Assembly (NCBI GenBank): GCA_963854835.1
Contig: OY978525.1
Coordinates: 27,551,253-27,615,252 of the forward strand
Reading direction: 5' to 3'
DNA: 64,000 nt
From: Megamerina dolium
Taxonomy: Eukaryota > Arthropoda > Insecta > Diptera > Megamerinidae
In this document: piece by piece, positions 25,306 through 36,974 of the stretch
Layout: every line of letters begins with the position of its first letter
Position numbering within the stretch: the stretch's first letter is position 1
Position numbers and translations under genes: made by a program
Notes under the pieces: model-generated
What the model was told of the DNA's origin: nothing
What the model saw: only the letters and a program-made list of their open reading frames with translations
The model's database searches: none

Positions 25306-26100
25306 CTTCGTTATAGTTTTATTGACCTAGGCTTAAATTTATTTTAGTTTATGACTATTATTGACACAAATATGGGTGCGTAGTGGCATGTGCATAGAGT
25401 TAAGAAAACAACTTCATTTATATTTTGATATATTATTTGCGAGTAGCATAGAAAAGTATACAACTTGATATACAAATATGTCTATGAAATAATATGAATA
25501 TGATTGAGATGGAATATTTTCTAAATATTAATATAAGGTGTAGTAAAAAGAAATTATTATTATTTTTCCAATAGATGGCTTTAGTCTTTAATCTGTATCT
25601 CGCGTTGTATAAATGCGATCGGGTTACGCTAGATGGCGTTAGAAAGATAAGATATTGTACTAAATAAACTTTTCAGGCAGTTTTGTGATTGCTTGACTCA
25701 GTATTGTTTGAGCACGCGTCAAAAATGGACACCAGTAAAGAGAAAATACGTTATATTTTACAGTTTTTCTTTGATAAAGGCGAAAACGCAAGCTGTCGGA
25801 AGGCCAATTGTCGAAAATATCGATAAAATAATGGAAATCGTCGAATCTGGCCGTCATGTAAGCACTGTTTCTATTGCCCAGGAGCTAAACAATGCACAAA
25901 AAACTGTTTGGAACCATTTAAATAAACACAAGAAAAAACCTCATGGACCGAATTTCCATTTGCAAATCGCTGCTGAATCGCAACAAAATCGATCCATTTC
26001 TGAAGCAGATGGTTACTGGTGATGAAAAATGGCTCACTTTGACAACGTCAAGTGAAAATGATCGTGGTCGGATCGCGATGAACCGGCGCAAACGGATCAG
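25306..26100 (+). pseudogene. Insertion in RTE: AT-rich spacer plus deleted mariner transposase
   Basis: The first ~230 bases (25306-25533) are AT-rich and unrelated to RTE. From about 25534 ('aaggtgtagtaaaaag', preceded by TA) a mariner begins; its transposase ATG is at 25725 (MDTSKEKIRYILQFFFDKGE). Two internal deletions are apparent: one joins 'GENAS' to 'GRPIVENIDKIMEIV', the other removes the stretch between 'NHLNKHKKK' and 'MDRISICK'. The first catalytic region survives (VTGDEKW, near 26015-26030), followed in another frame by a WSDRDEPAQT stretch; then the mariner stops abruptly at about 26098, where RTE sequence resumes. The C-terminal half and right terminal repeat are missing. Resemblance to mellifera-type mariners is from memory and less certain than the family call. 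Confidence 0.75.
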
Positions 26101-28023
26101 GAGTGTCGCGACGCTACCGCAGAGAAAGACGCCGCCTACAGAAAAACCCTGCGAGCAGGCGCAACGCGAGCTGTTAAGGAGCGGTACAGAGAGAAAAGGA
26201 GTGCAGAGAGACGTCTTTTCAGGCGCAAGAAGAGGGAGTTGGAAAGACGCGAGTGTGAGGAGATAGAGATGTGTACCGACAAGAATGAGACTCGAAAATT
26301 CTTCGAAAAGATCAAGCGCCTGAGTGGAGGTTTAAATCCCGGAGCCTCTTCTTGTCGTGATGGAAATGGGAATCTGGTTACGGATGTCCAGAGTGTACTG
26401 AGTCTATGGAGGGAACACTTCTCCACGTTACTGAATGGCGATGCTACGAACAATTCCGCCAGTGGAGGAGATTGCCCGATAACCCCAATTACAGATGATG
26501 GTGTTGATGTTCCACCACCCGACTATGACGAGGTTGAAACTGCCATTTTAAGGCTGAAGAACAACAAAGCTGCAGGTGCTGATGGCCTGCCTGCCGAGTT
26601 GTTTAAGACCGGAGGCGATGAGCTGCTCACCCGCATGCACCAGCTCATAAGCAGAATATGGTCGGATGAAAGCATGCCTGATGATTGGAGGCTCAGTGTT
26701 CTCTGTCCTGTACATAAAAAAGGAGACCCCACAATTTGCGCCAACTACCGTGGAATAAGTCTCCTGAGCATCGCGTACAAGGTTCTATCGAGCGTACTGT
26801 GTGAAAGGTTGAAGCCTATGCTCAGCAACCTGATTGGACCTTATCAGTGTGGCTTCAGACCTGGTAAATCCACCATCGACCAGATTTTCACACTGCGCCA
26901 AATCCTGGAGAAGACCCAAGAAAAACAGATCGACACACACCACCTATTTGTTGATTATAAAGCCGCTTTCGACAGTCCGGTAAGGGATTACCTCTACGCA
27001 ACAATGTCTGAGTTCGGTATTCCTGCAAAGCTCATTCGACTTTGTAGAATGACACTGCATAACTCCTGTTGTGCAGTGAAAATTGGGAAGGACTTCTCCG
27101 CACCGTTTAATACCGAACGGGGTTTCAGACAAGGTGATTCGTTATCGTGCGACTTCTTCAATCTTATTATGGAGAAAATAATACGAGCTGCTGATCTACG
27201 GCATAATGGCACTATCTTCAACAAAAGTGTCATGCTGTTAGCGTATGCCGACGATATTGACATAATCGGCATGAACACGCGAGCAGTCAGTGCAGCATTC
27301 TCAGAGTTGGAAAGAGAGTCGCGTCGGATGGGTCTCACGGTGAACGAGGGCAAGACGAAGTATCTAGTGTCAACAAACAAAGAGTCCCGGCGTCTTAGAC
27401 AGCACGTCACTGTTGACAACTACTCTTTTGAAGTAGTACGGGACTTTGTCTATCTTGGAACCAGCATTAACAGCAGTAATGACGTCAGCTTCGAGATCAT
27501 GCGTAGGATAACTCTTGCTAACAGGTGTTACTTTGGGCTGAGTAAGCAATTGAGAAGTCGAGCCCTCTCTCGAAGAACGAAAACTACACTCTACAAGTCT
27601 CTCATCATGCCTGTCCTAACATATGGCGCTGAATCCTGGACAATTTCCACCTCGGATGAGCGAATGCTTGGAGTTTTCGAGAAAAAAGTCCTACGCAAGA
27701 TCTTTGGACCTATTTGCGTTGGTGGCGAGTACCGAATAAGGTACAACCATGAGCTGTACGAGCTGTATGCCGATATTGACATAGTAAAGCGCATCAAAAT
27801 CCAGCGGCTGCGCTGGCTAAGTCATGTCGAGCGAATGGAAGAACACGCTCCAGCTAAGAAGGTGTTATATTCGGAACCCGCTGGAGGACGACGCAAAAGA
27901 GGAAGACCAAACCTCCGGTGGAAAGACCAAGTACTGGAGAACCTGACGGCGCTTGGAATTTCTAACTGGCGCCAGCTAGCGAAGAACAGAGATGGCTGGC
28001 GAAGCATGTTAATTTCGGCCTAA
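26101..28023 (+). pseudogene. RTE polyprotein, reverse transcriptase domain
   Basis: After the insertion the frame resumes at ECRDATAEKDAAY and stays open to the TAA at 28021; a 594-residue stretch starts at Met 26239. Counted from that Met, motifs are NKAAGADGLPAELF (109-122), the finger motif around VHKKGDP (158-164), FVDYKAAFD (237-245, first catalytic Asp), RQGDSLS (297-303) and the catalytic YADD (336-339). The C terminus has the 'IQRLRWLSHVERM' and 'RRKRGRPNLRWKDQVLENL' signature common to RTE and related proteins. The RT part itself has no lesion that I can see; the element is dead because of the upstream stop and insertion. Copies at 18329 and 42567 have Gly where this copy has Ser in WLSHV or lack that residue, so this copy is not their exact source. 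Confidence 0.9.
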
Positions 28024-28060
28024 ATCGATACTCGGTTGTTATGGCCGCATAAGTAAGTAA

Positions 28061-28335
<275 letters not shown>

Positions 28336-28339
28336 TAAT

Positions 28340-30411
28340 ACTATAATATACATACTATATTACGTATACATACAAGTACATTCATAGTCTTGTTATGATC
28401 ATCCTTTCTCTTTGATATGCTTTGATGGTATTTTCAGCAAATGAACGGATATGTATAAAATGTATAGTTTTATCTGTTTGAAAGCGCACTATTTTTTCAA
28501 ACGATTTCCACACATGCACACGCATACATACACTTACATTCACACAAACATATTCTTTCTCATTCTCGTTTTCGACTAGTTTATTTGTGGTTATCTTCTT
28601 ATATATGTAAATATTCACGACTTACGCTTTACACTGATCTCTCTCTCTCCTTTCTTTCTCTCTCCTTCTCATCCCCTTTCTCTTTCTGTTCTACTCTATC
28701 TCACTCTTGTCAATCTTTATCTCATGCTTTTGTTATTCGTTTACACAGAAGTGATACATATATATGGCTACATTCTAATAATGAACTGTCGTTACTACTA
28801 TAGCTGATTTCGTTGTTGTTGTTGCACATATTCTTATTGTTGTTGTTATACCATATTCGCATTATACGATAATATGCTTATATTGCTATTATTATTGCTA
28901 TTGTCGTATTATTGTTTTATTTTCTGCATTACCCCATATTCATATGTGTATAGATTCACACACACATTCAGCTATACTTACAACTACAAGGAAAATGTGA
29001 ATGGCATATGTTGTTGTCGTAATTTTTTTCTCTGTTGTTTTTCTATTTCTCATTTCATTTCATTTTGATTTGATAATGAATATCTTTCAAATGAAATGAA
29101 AACAACATAATTGAAAACAATAGAATATGTGGGAGTAGATAAAAGTGAATGTGTGTATATATACATATAAACATAGGTTTGTATGTAATACATTTGTATT
29201 AATTTGCAGTTGTTGTTGTTGTTCGACGTTGTTGTTATTGTTAATAGTAATACATGATCATCATTACATATATTCTGTCATTATTATCATATGCTACACC
29301 TCAAAGGCTATGAATATAATGCTATTAGTTTTGTTAAAATTGTTCTTGTTGTTGTTGCTGTTGTATATATTTTTAGGCACAAATTAAATTAAATTAATTT
29401 ATTTTTATTTTTATTATATTTTTGTGGTGTCTGAGCTCTTCTATTTCTAACTTTTTTGAGCCCGTAGTGTAATTGATTGAATTAAATGTTCCTCATACGT
29501 ACCATTATACTATGTACTTATAGGAAAACACGCTCATAATTTCATTGGTTGCGTGTAAATGCGCATTATTTTTAGACAATCCCTGAAGAACAAATGTGCT
29601 ATTTTGATTTTGCTGGTGATGTAAATTCTAGAGAGACATTTTTATAGATTATTTTCAAACTACATGTACATATATGAGACATGAAGGTGTATTGATAGAT
29701 CTTGAATAAGATACTGCTTGTGAAATAGGAAAAAATGTAAATAGCTGCAACTACGGAATGTCTTGTATCTAGAAGTTTTGATTTTTATCTAAATTGAAAT
29801 TGATTGAATTCGAACCATCAGCATATAATGCAACGCCATCTTTTATACATAGAAAATTTGTATAGAAAATATTTGGTATTTAGTGAAACATTTTTGATTT
29901 AAGGGCTTTTTATATATATTCCTATTCTTATTGTGCGATAAACGGTCGGTAAATTTATTAAACTTATCTTATACCTAAACAAATAGTACGAGCTAACTTG
30001 GCTACTTTTTAAAAGATACTTTTTTGGGTGGCAATTAGACTCAATTAATTATCATAATTGTTTTGTTTATTAGAAATTAATTACGCCACTATATGTTTTG
30101 AATTTTCTATTTTCTACTAATTTTTATATTTATTCGTATTCGATTAATAAGAATATAATAAGTATATAATGAATATTACTCTTGAGAATTGTGAATATGA
30201 TATGATATGATTTCCGTTGAAATATATAAAAGTAACCTATACCCATTAGTGTAACGATTATCTTATTATTAACGATTTATTATTAATCATACTCATCATT
30301 CAAAATAATATTGAGCTGCTTGTAATGAAATATTTAAATATATACATATTTATAAATCTAGGTAAATATATTTACAACATTTAAACAGCCATTTGTATTT
30401 TCGTCCTTGAA
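28340..30411. other. AT-rich non-coding DNA
   Basis: No gene recognised. A pyrimidine-rich tract of CTCTCTCC/TTTCTCTC type lies at 28640-28690, and GTT repeats lie near 28815-28850, 29210-29245 and 29345-29362. Leucine- or cysteine-rich frames come from these repeats. Confidence 0.5.
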
Positions 30412-32096
30412 TTTTTTTTTTTTTTTTTTTTTTTAGATTATTTTTTTTTTTTTATTGAATCTTTCTTAAATACAAGAAACTAACAATAAGTATTCAAATC
30501 TTACAAACTAAATAAAACTATGTGATATCCCCTACGTTCCATCACAATTTGGTGAGTCGCGAGATGTAGCAATTTTACAGCATATTCAGTGTGTCTTTTC
30601 TTTTTAATCGACGATACCCCGTGCTCAGCAACAATTGCCTAGCAAGGGGATTCGGATGACTGTGTAATTTTTGAATGTAGCTTCGATGGATGTTAACGTT
30701 CCTCATGTACCAAGGCGCGTTTACAATAATTCGCAGACACTTGGATTGTATTCGCTGCAATTTTTCGATATTGGAGGGAGATGCGGTGCCCCAAAACTGA
30801 ATACCATAAGTCCAGATTGGTTTCAGGATTGCTTTATATAATAGCACTTTGTATTCAAGATTCAACTTTGATCTTTTGTGTAACAGCCACCATAACTGAT
30901 TCATTTTAAGCTTGATCTGAGTTTTCTTTGCCTCTATGTGATTTTTCCATGTCAGCCTTCTGTCGAGGTGAATACCCAAGTACTTTGTTGAGGAACATTG
31001 TGGAACTGATTGGCCATTAATTTTAAGTGGGGGACATGTATCTAGCCTTAGCGTGAAGGTTACATGTACGCTCTTTGATTCATTGACTTTTATACGCCAT
31101 TTTGCTAGACAGATTTCGAGAGAATCGACATGAGTCTGCAGGAGTTTAGTAGCTTCTATGGGGTTAGAGCGAGAGCACAATATTGCCGTATCATCAGCAA
31201 AGGTCGATATGAATGTATAGTTATTGTTGGGCATATCTGAAGTGTATAAGAGATACAGTAAGGGACCCAAAACGCTTCCTTGAGGAACGCCAGCGTGAAT
31301 ATCCAATGGATTTGTTGTGTAATCCTTGTGATGTACGAGAAATTGTCTTTTCGTGAGGTAGCTACTAAGCAATGAGGAGACATTTGCAGGCAGTAATAGT
31401 TTGAGTTTGTAAATAAGGCCATCGTGCCATACTTTATCGAAAGCTTGAGTGATATCAAGAAAGACAGCTGAGCAATACTTTTTTTCTTCAAAAGTGTTCC
31501 TTATCAGAGTTACAATGCGGTGGACTTGTTCTATTGTGCCGTGCTGTTTTCTAAATCCAAACTGATGTTGAGGAATCAGTTGGTTGAGATTAATAAATGG
31601 AGTTATATTCATGACAAGTAGCTTTTCGAATACTTTAGAAAGTAGAGGCAGGAGGCTGATAGGTCTGTACGATGCAACTTTTGTAGGGTCTTTTCCTGGT
31701 TTTGCTATCATAATTTTTGATAACTTTTGAAGTTTTCCAGCATTTGGGATAGTGTTTAATACGAAGGATAGCATTGAAAATGTGCATCAGATGAATTACT
31801 GAAGCCGGAGGTAGCTCTTTTATCATTTTACCGGTAATTTTATCTGGACCAGGTGATTTTTTTGGGTTTAAATCTTTATAAATTGCTTTGAGTATGTCCT
31901 TTTTTTAATTTTGAGCGTTATTGAGCAAGGTTGAGAAGTTAATATTGGTAATGAGGACTGTGAAGAGGGTGGATTGGGTGTAAACACACTTTTTAGGTGG
32001 TTTGCAAAAGCCAAACCCTTCCCACAGTTGCTTCTAGCCCAATTACCGTCACTCAAACGGATGGGGGAATCAGTGAGAATTGGCCGATTTGATTTT
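30412..32096 (-). mobile_element. 5'-truncated Jockey-clade non-LTR retrotransposon
   Basis: Read on the minus strand, homology begins at about 32096 inside ORF2, upstream of the RT fingers ('DSPIRLSDGNWARSN'), runs through 'NPKKSPGPDKITG' and the reverse transcriptase, and ends with a ~120-base 3' untranslated region and an A-rich tail (T runs 30412-30434 and 30441-30453). The endonuclease half is absent, as expected after incomplete reverse transcription. I could not identify a target-site duplication. Frameshifts near 31900 and 31715 break the upstream part. Confidence 0.85.
30575..31774 (-). pseudogene. Jockey-clade reverse transcriptase
   Basis: The 399-codon open stretch covers the RT core. 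Motifs are YRPISLLPLLSKVFEKL (36-52), HQFGFRKQHGTIEQ (70-83), AVFLDITQAFDKVW (103-116, first catalytic Asp), GVPQGSVLGPLLYLLY (162-177) and FADDTAILC (192-200, catalytic pair). C-terminal blocks STKYLGIHLDRRLTW and IWTYGIQFWGTAS are standard for Jockey, X and related fly elements. The true reading frame enters from upstream through a frameshift near 31715, so the Met at 31774 is not a genuine start. There is no visible stop or frameshift within the RT core, suggesting a relatively recent insertion or few mutations by chance. Confidence 0.85.
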
Positions 32097-32443
32097 TTTG
32101 CTTATATTTTTTGTTGTTGTTTATATTTTTTAATTAACCTCTATGAAATTCATACATATTTCCATAACACTCACATATATGCACATATGTTCTTATAATG
32201 AGATGAAATGCTTCATTACAACGTTTTTTTCATGTCTTGCTATGACTTCATTTATTTCTTTCAGCAAGCTTAGAAATTAGTTAAAGTATTCTTCATACTT
32301 TATTTAAAAATATATTTTAATGAGCCATATTTTTGGTTTATAAGTATACGATATCGTTCATAAAAGTTTTCAGATGAAAAGACTATTAAAAAGAGAAATG
32401 TAGGCGTCATTTTATTTATAACTTGAACATGTAGCGTCTGAGG

Positions 32444-32703
<260 letters not shown>

Positions 32704-32705
32704 TA

Positions 32706-33738
32706 AAGGGTTATCCATTTTGCGGTTTCAAAAGTAAATGTAAATAAAACACATATAAAATATTTTTTATCATGATATTTCTTTTTTATTATAAAGTTTG
32801 AACGTTGACATTATGTGTGAAATACTACATCATTTAAATGACTACCACGCGAATTGTTGCAAGCATCGATTCTTTTGAGGTAATTTTCGACCACTTTTTG
32901 ACACATATTGGGCGGTATCTCAGCCATAACGTGACGAATGTTGGTTTTTAGGTGATCAAGAGTTAAAGGTTTATCTGCATAAACACGGTCTTTCGCGTAG
33001 CCCCACAAAAAAAGTCAAGCGGTGTCAAATCGCATGATCTTGGTGGCCATTTGATATCGCCACGACGAGAAATTACGCGAGAAAATTTCTCTTGCAATAA
33101 AGCCATATTCGCTCGAGTTGTGTGGCATGTGGCATCGTCTTGTTGAAACCACATATTCTTTAAGTCGTATTCTTCAATAGCAGGCAAAAAAAGTCGGTTA
33201 TCATATGACCATAACGCTTCGAATTGACGGTGACAGTCGTTCCATCGTTGTTTTCGAAGAAGTAAGGTCCAATCACACCTCCGGACCAAAGAGCGCACCA
33301 AGCAGTGATTTTTTGTGGATGTAGTGGCCTCTCTTCAATTACTTCTCAGATATATAGAATACGACAATTTTGTTTGTTAACATACCCACCGAGTGAGAAA
33401 TGTGCTTCGTCGCTGAAGAAAATTTTGTTCGAAAAATCGCCGTCCACCGCCTGTTGTTCAAGCACCCATTCGACGTATCTACGACGTTGTGAATGGTCAG
33501 CTGGCTTCAGTTGTTGTGTGAGTAAACCATAATCTCCTCTTAAAGCACGATATGTGGCTGTGGCAGAATCACCATTTTTGTAGTAGGTTTTTACAATTTT
33601 AATGCGTTGTGCGATAGTTAAGCGATCCATTTTCGCAAATGTCAGGCTTTGAACTGAAAAAGAAAGATATTATTTTAACAACTCAGTTTGACAGAATTCT
33701 AGCCCTATACTTTTGAAACCGCGAAATGGATAACCCTT
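32706..33738 (-). mobile_element. D,D41D mariner-like element, internally deleted copy
   Basis: The 1033-base element is bounded by terminal inverted repeats that begin aagggttatccattt and continue as Ygcggtttcaaaagta (about 31 bases), flanked by TA at 32704-32705 and 33739-33740. It is 270 bases shorter than the copy at 39502, mainly because of one clean deletion in the DNA-binding region. Left of it is a (TA)n tract; right of it is the terminal part of a DINE-type element. Transposase orientation is minus. Confidence 0.92.
32811..33630 (-). pseudogene. D,D41D transposase, deleted and frameshifted
   Basis: The start is MDRLTIAQRI at 33630. Residues corresponding to about 37-121 of the longer copy are gone: 'RGDYGL' joins directly to 'LTQQLKP', which removes most of the helix-turn-helix region. 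The first catalytic Asp (FFSDEAHF) and second (WFQQDDATCHTT) survive, in different frames. Frameshifts: after NKQNCRILYI near 33350, and in the T run of LDFF (33007-33013), both identical to the longer copy; plus a private one-base loss in another T run near 33187 and a 3-base loss in 'KFSRVIS'. It cannot make a functional enzyme. Confidence 0.88.
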
Positions 33739-33768
33739 TACCTTGCATATTGTTATGCAGGGTATAAA
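33739..33768 (+). repeat. DINE terminal fragment adjoining mariner
   Basis: The sequence tacct-tgcatattgttatg and then cagggtataaa matches the right terminal segment of the DINE-like elements at 38231-38262 and 61253-61277. It begins exactly at the TA duplication of the mariner. Only about 30 bases are present. Confidence 0.65.
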
Positions 33769-35560
33769 AGAAGTCAATAGGAAATATGAGTTGAAAAATA
33801 GAAATAGGTGGATGCTGGATGCAGTTTGGAAATTCTGTTAGATCGTTGAAAAAGAAAAAAGTGATTTGTTCAAAGCAAGCAATTGCCCGGCATGTCAAAG
33901 AAAATGTAAGTGGAAGACAGATTGCTGTTCTTCATCGTCCAAGCAGGGAATATAAACACCACAGCCATTAAAAAAAAAATGAATTTCTTATTCCCCAAAA
34001 TCATATTAACACATTGATGGACACAAGCAATTATATCGAGGAGCATAGAAAGTCACATGAGGTTTCTTGTAAACCAATCGTGATATCCAAATTTTGATTA
34101 GTGTCGCTTCTTTCAAGTCATAACAATATCATATTTTATTGTTATTCACAATAAATGCTTTCAAATGAATTTATAAAGAGTCTTGTAAAATCAGTGTTAT
34201 ATTTCGCGAATACCTCCAGTAAATTTAAACATAACAAGTTAAATGCTGCTTTTGCACTTAGTGTGCCTGAATGTACACGGAGTTTTTTTTCTCTTAATTT
34301 GTAATATATTGTACATGCCAGCATTAATTTTTTATGGAAAAAATCACTGTTTCAATTTTATTTGTGCTGAATTTACAAGTATCGAAATATTTACAATTCT
34401 TTTTATTATGAGGAATTTTTTTTTAATTCTACGAGTATGCATATTTTTCTGAAAATTCTTTTATTTTAACTAGCTACACAGCACTCGAGATAAATATTTT
34501 ACAATATTATAATGAATATGCACCAAAAAAAAGTGAAGATGTTTTTAATAAAATAAAAGCATATGTATAATTTGAGCGCATACAATTTATTGAAATATAA
34601 CAGTATTTTTTTATTGAATTCTCTTTAGATATGTAAAGAAAAAAATACAATGCACTTAACGTTAGCTAATTAAATAGTAGCACAGGAGTGAACTTAATTA
34701 AATTTGTTCATTGTTTTACCTTCGCAATAAATAAAGCAAAAAAAAACAAAAAAAAAGCCTAGAGGAGCAAAGTAGTTTGCTGAAAAAAAAATAACTGCTA
34801 CCGAGTTAACACATAGCTACATTTCACCTCAAAACTACCTGCCTGCCAGTCCTTTACTCGTTTATAATTTATTGGTATGGCCAATATAAAATACAAGCCA
34901 GTATTTACACATGTAGTGTACATACAAATGTATGCATGTGTTTAAAAATAAAATTAAAAAAAATTTCTTTATGCTCATGAACAATGTTAACATGGGCCCT
35001 CTTGTTCAAACAATTAAAGTGTGTTCATTCATTTTCCTTTAGCCTTTCGATTTAATATTTTTATTTTTGTTTCTTTTCGGTTTTCTTTTATTATTATTAT
35101 TATTTTTTTTAATTTCTCTTAATTAAACATCAAGTATTTCCGGCCTCATTTCGTATTACGAGTAAATGTATATCTACACATTTTAATATTGATGAGCGTG
35201 GTAATGATGGATGCTGATGATGGTGGAAATGATCGTGATGGTGATGCTTCAATCATTGCATTGAATGTTTTTTCGCTACACTTAAAATGTATATGTGAAC
35301 CAGTTAATTAAACTAGTATGTCTAATTGTCGAATTGAAATTGTTCAATGTAAAATGTTTCAATTAATAATGAAGGGCGTGAATATTGTATAAATGATCTT
35401 GTAAAAGAGCAATTTATATGTAAGTACAATTTATTATTGACATTTTAATGATGTATGCATATGTATGAACATTTCCTCATTAATAAATTGTCATTACTGC
35501 AATAAATTGAATTCAAAACGAATTGCTAAAGCAAAGGATTTCAATTAACAGGGGCCTATT
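33769..35560. other. AT-rich non-coding DNA
   Basis: No gene recognised. Frames are short and AT-driven. A GATG-rich stretch at about 35195-35245 (gatgatggtggaaatgatcg) is a weak simple repeat. Confidence 0.5.
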
Positions 35561-35564
35561 TGTA

Positions 35565-36430
35565 CTCAGCATGTTGTTGCCTCAGCAAAATACATAAAGT
35601 TTAGATCATTTGAAGTACTTTTTACCAAAGATGTATAAAGCAATTTCTTATTTGGTTCGGCCTGCATTTTAGTTTTAACAGACTGTTTAAAATCATTAGT
35701 TTTGTATGGGAGCTCTGCCAAAAAATGGAAATATGGGGTAGGGATTTTCAAAGGATATATGAAAGAGAAAAAATTAATTGGTATCTGTGATATAGTTTAC
35801 AATTCTGTGAACGATGCTTGGGCAAGTATTGCCGTTTTTAGGAGCATTTTTGCCATTTTGTACGGTAGTTCCTTTAAGAGGAAGATGTATGGGGTAAGAA
35901 TGTTTGGAGGAAATGTTAAGAACAAAAAAGTAATGGGGGTCTGTTATATAGTTCTTCGCTGTGAAGGCGATTCCTGGGCAGCTATTGTCGAGATATGGAT
36001 ATGGGGGTCAAGAGATATTGAAATAGGGGTACCAAGTATGCTAAAAGGAAATGTTGATATTTCACCATGCTACGGTTTATATCTGGACTGATATTCTTGA
36101 TTTTCATGTGTTTTCATATTCATTTTGTATGGAAGTCTCCTTAAGGAGTAAAGATAAAGGGTAAGTATATTTCCAGAAAATGTTTTAATAAATTCATAAT
36201 TCCATATAAAATGAACACACCGGAAAATTAACAATAGCTGCTTAGGAAACGCCTATAGAACGGTAGAATATATAACTGATTCACATTGATTTATCTTCTC
36301 TAACATTTGGTCCAAACATACTTATCCGCTATCTTCACCCCATAAGGAGAATCTCATATAAAATTGATAGTTTTGAGAGAAACTGAAAAACTAGAAAAGT
36401 TAAAATCATGTTTTTTGGGGGAAAAGTGCT
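35565..36430. repeat. CCCTTAAGG-type repeat, apparent head-to-head arrangement
   Basis: From 35700 to about 36190 units with 'tgtatgggagctctgcc', 'tacggtagttcctttaag' and 'tggaagtctccttaaggag' recur near 35704, 35858, 35997 and 36125 (period about 130-155). From about 36240 the orientation seems to flip, with 'ttcaccccataaggagaat' and 'ctcatataaaattgatag' near 36330-36370 as seen in the 5731-7158 block. The 129-codon frame at 35702-36091 is probably incidental, because its sequence follows the repeat units and resembles no protein I know. Confidence 0.5.
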
Positions 36431-36974
36431 TAAAGTGATAAACATTTTATGCCATTTTAATGCTCATAGAAGATAACCATATTTGCTTTTTTGCAAAAAG
36501 TGATTAGGAATTAATACAGTTGTTATTTTGTCCCAGTTTCTTTCCACTGCTACCTCATGGTGTCAAATCTATTGTATTTAGGTGTTTTATATATTTCTAA
36601 AAATATGCTATAAAGGAAATATTCGAAATTTCTCCAATTAAAAAAATAAAATTCTGTCAATATTCTACTAAATTTAATTTATATTTTTCACCTTAAATCT
36701 TATACTCGTAAGACAATGACTTTATCAGTAAATACTCCAATTACTCGATGCTAACAAAGTATTCAGAAATTGCCAAACATATAATTGCAATTAAGTAAAA
36801 ATATGTATTTACATGTGACATGTTTTTGAAATCTGAAAAATTCATATACTACAAATGAAAACATATATCTTTGCAAAAGAAATTTAATATAATTGTGAAA
36901 AGTTCATATTTCATTTTGACTCTTAAATAAAAAAAATTTATTTTTTTGAGTACATACATACAAAAGAAAAAAAA
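36431..36974. other. AT-rich spacer
   Basis: No gene or repeat recognised. The stretch is A/T-rich and ends in an A run directly before the DINE-like element. Confidence 0.5.

Noticed and set aside
33305..33532. Plus-strand frame of 75 codons
   Set aside because: Antisense shadow of the D,D41D transposase; a similar shadow occurs at 39918-40193.
35702..36091. 129-codon plus-strand frame as a host gene
   Set aside because: It follows the tandem units of a dispersed repeat and shows no protein motif.
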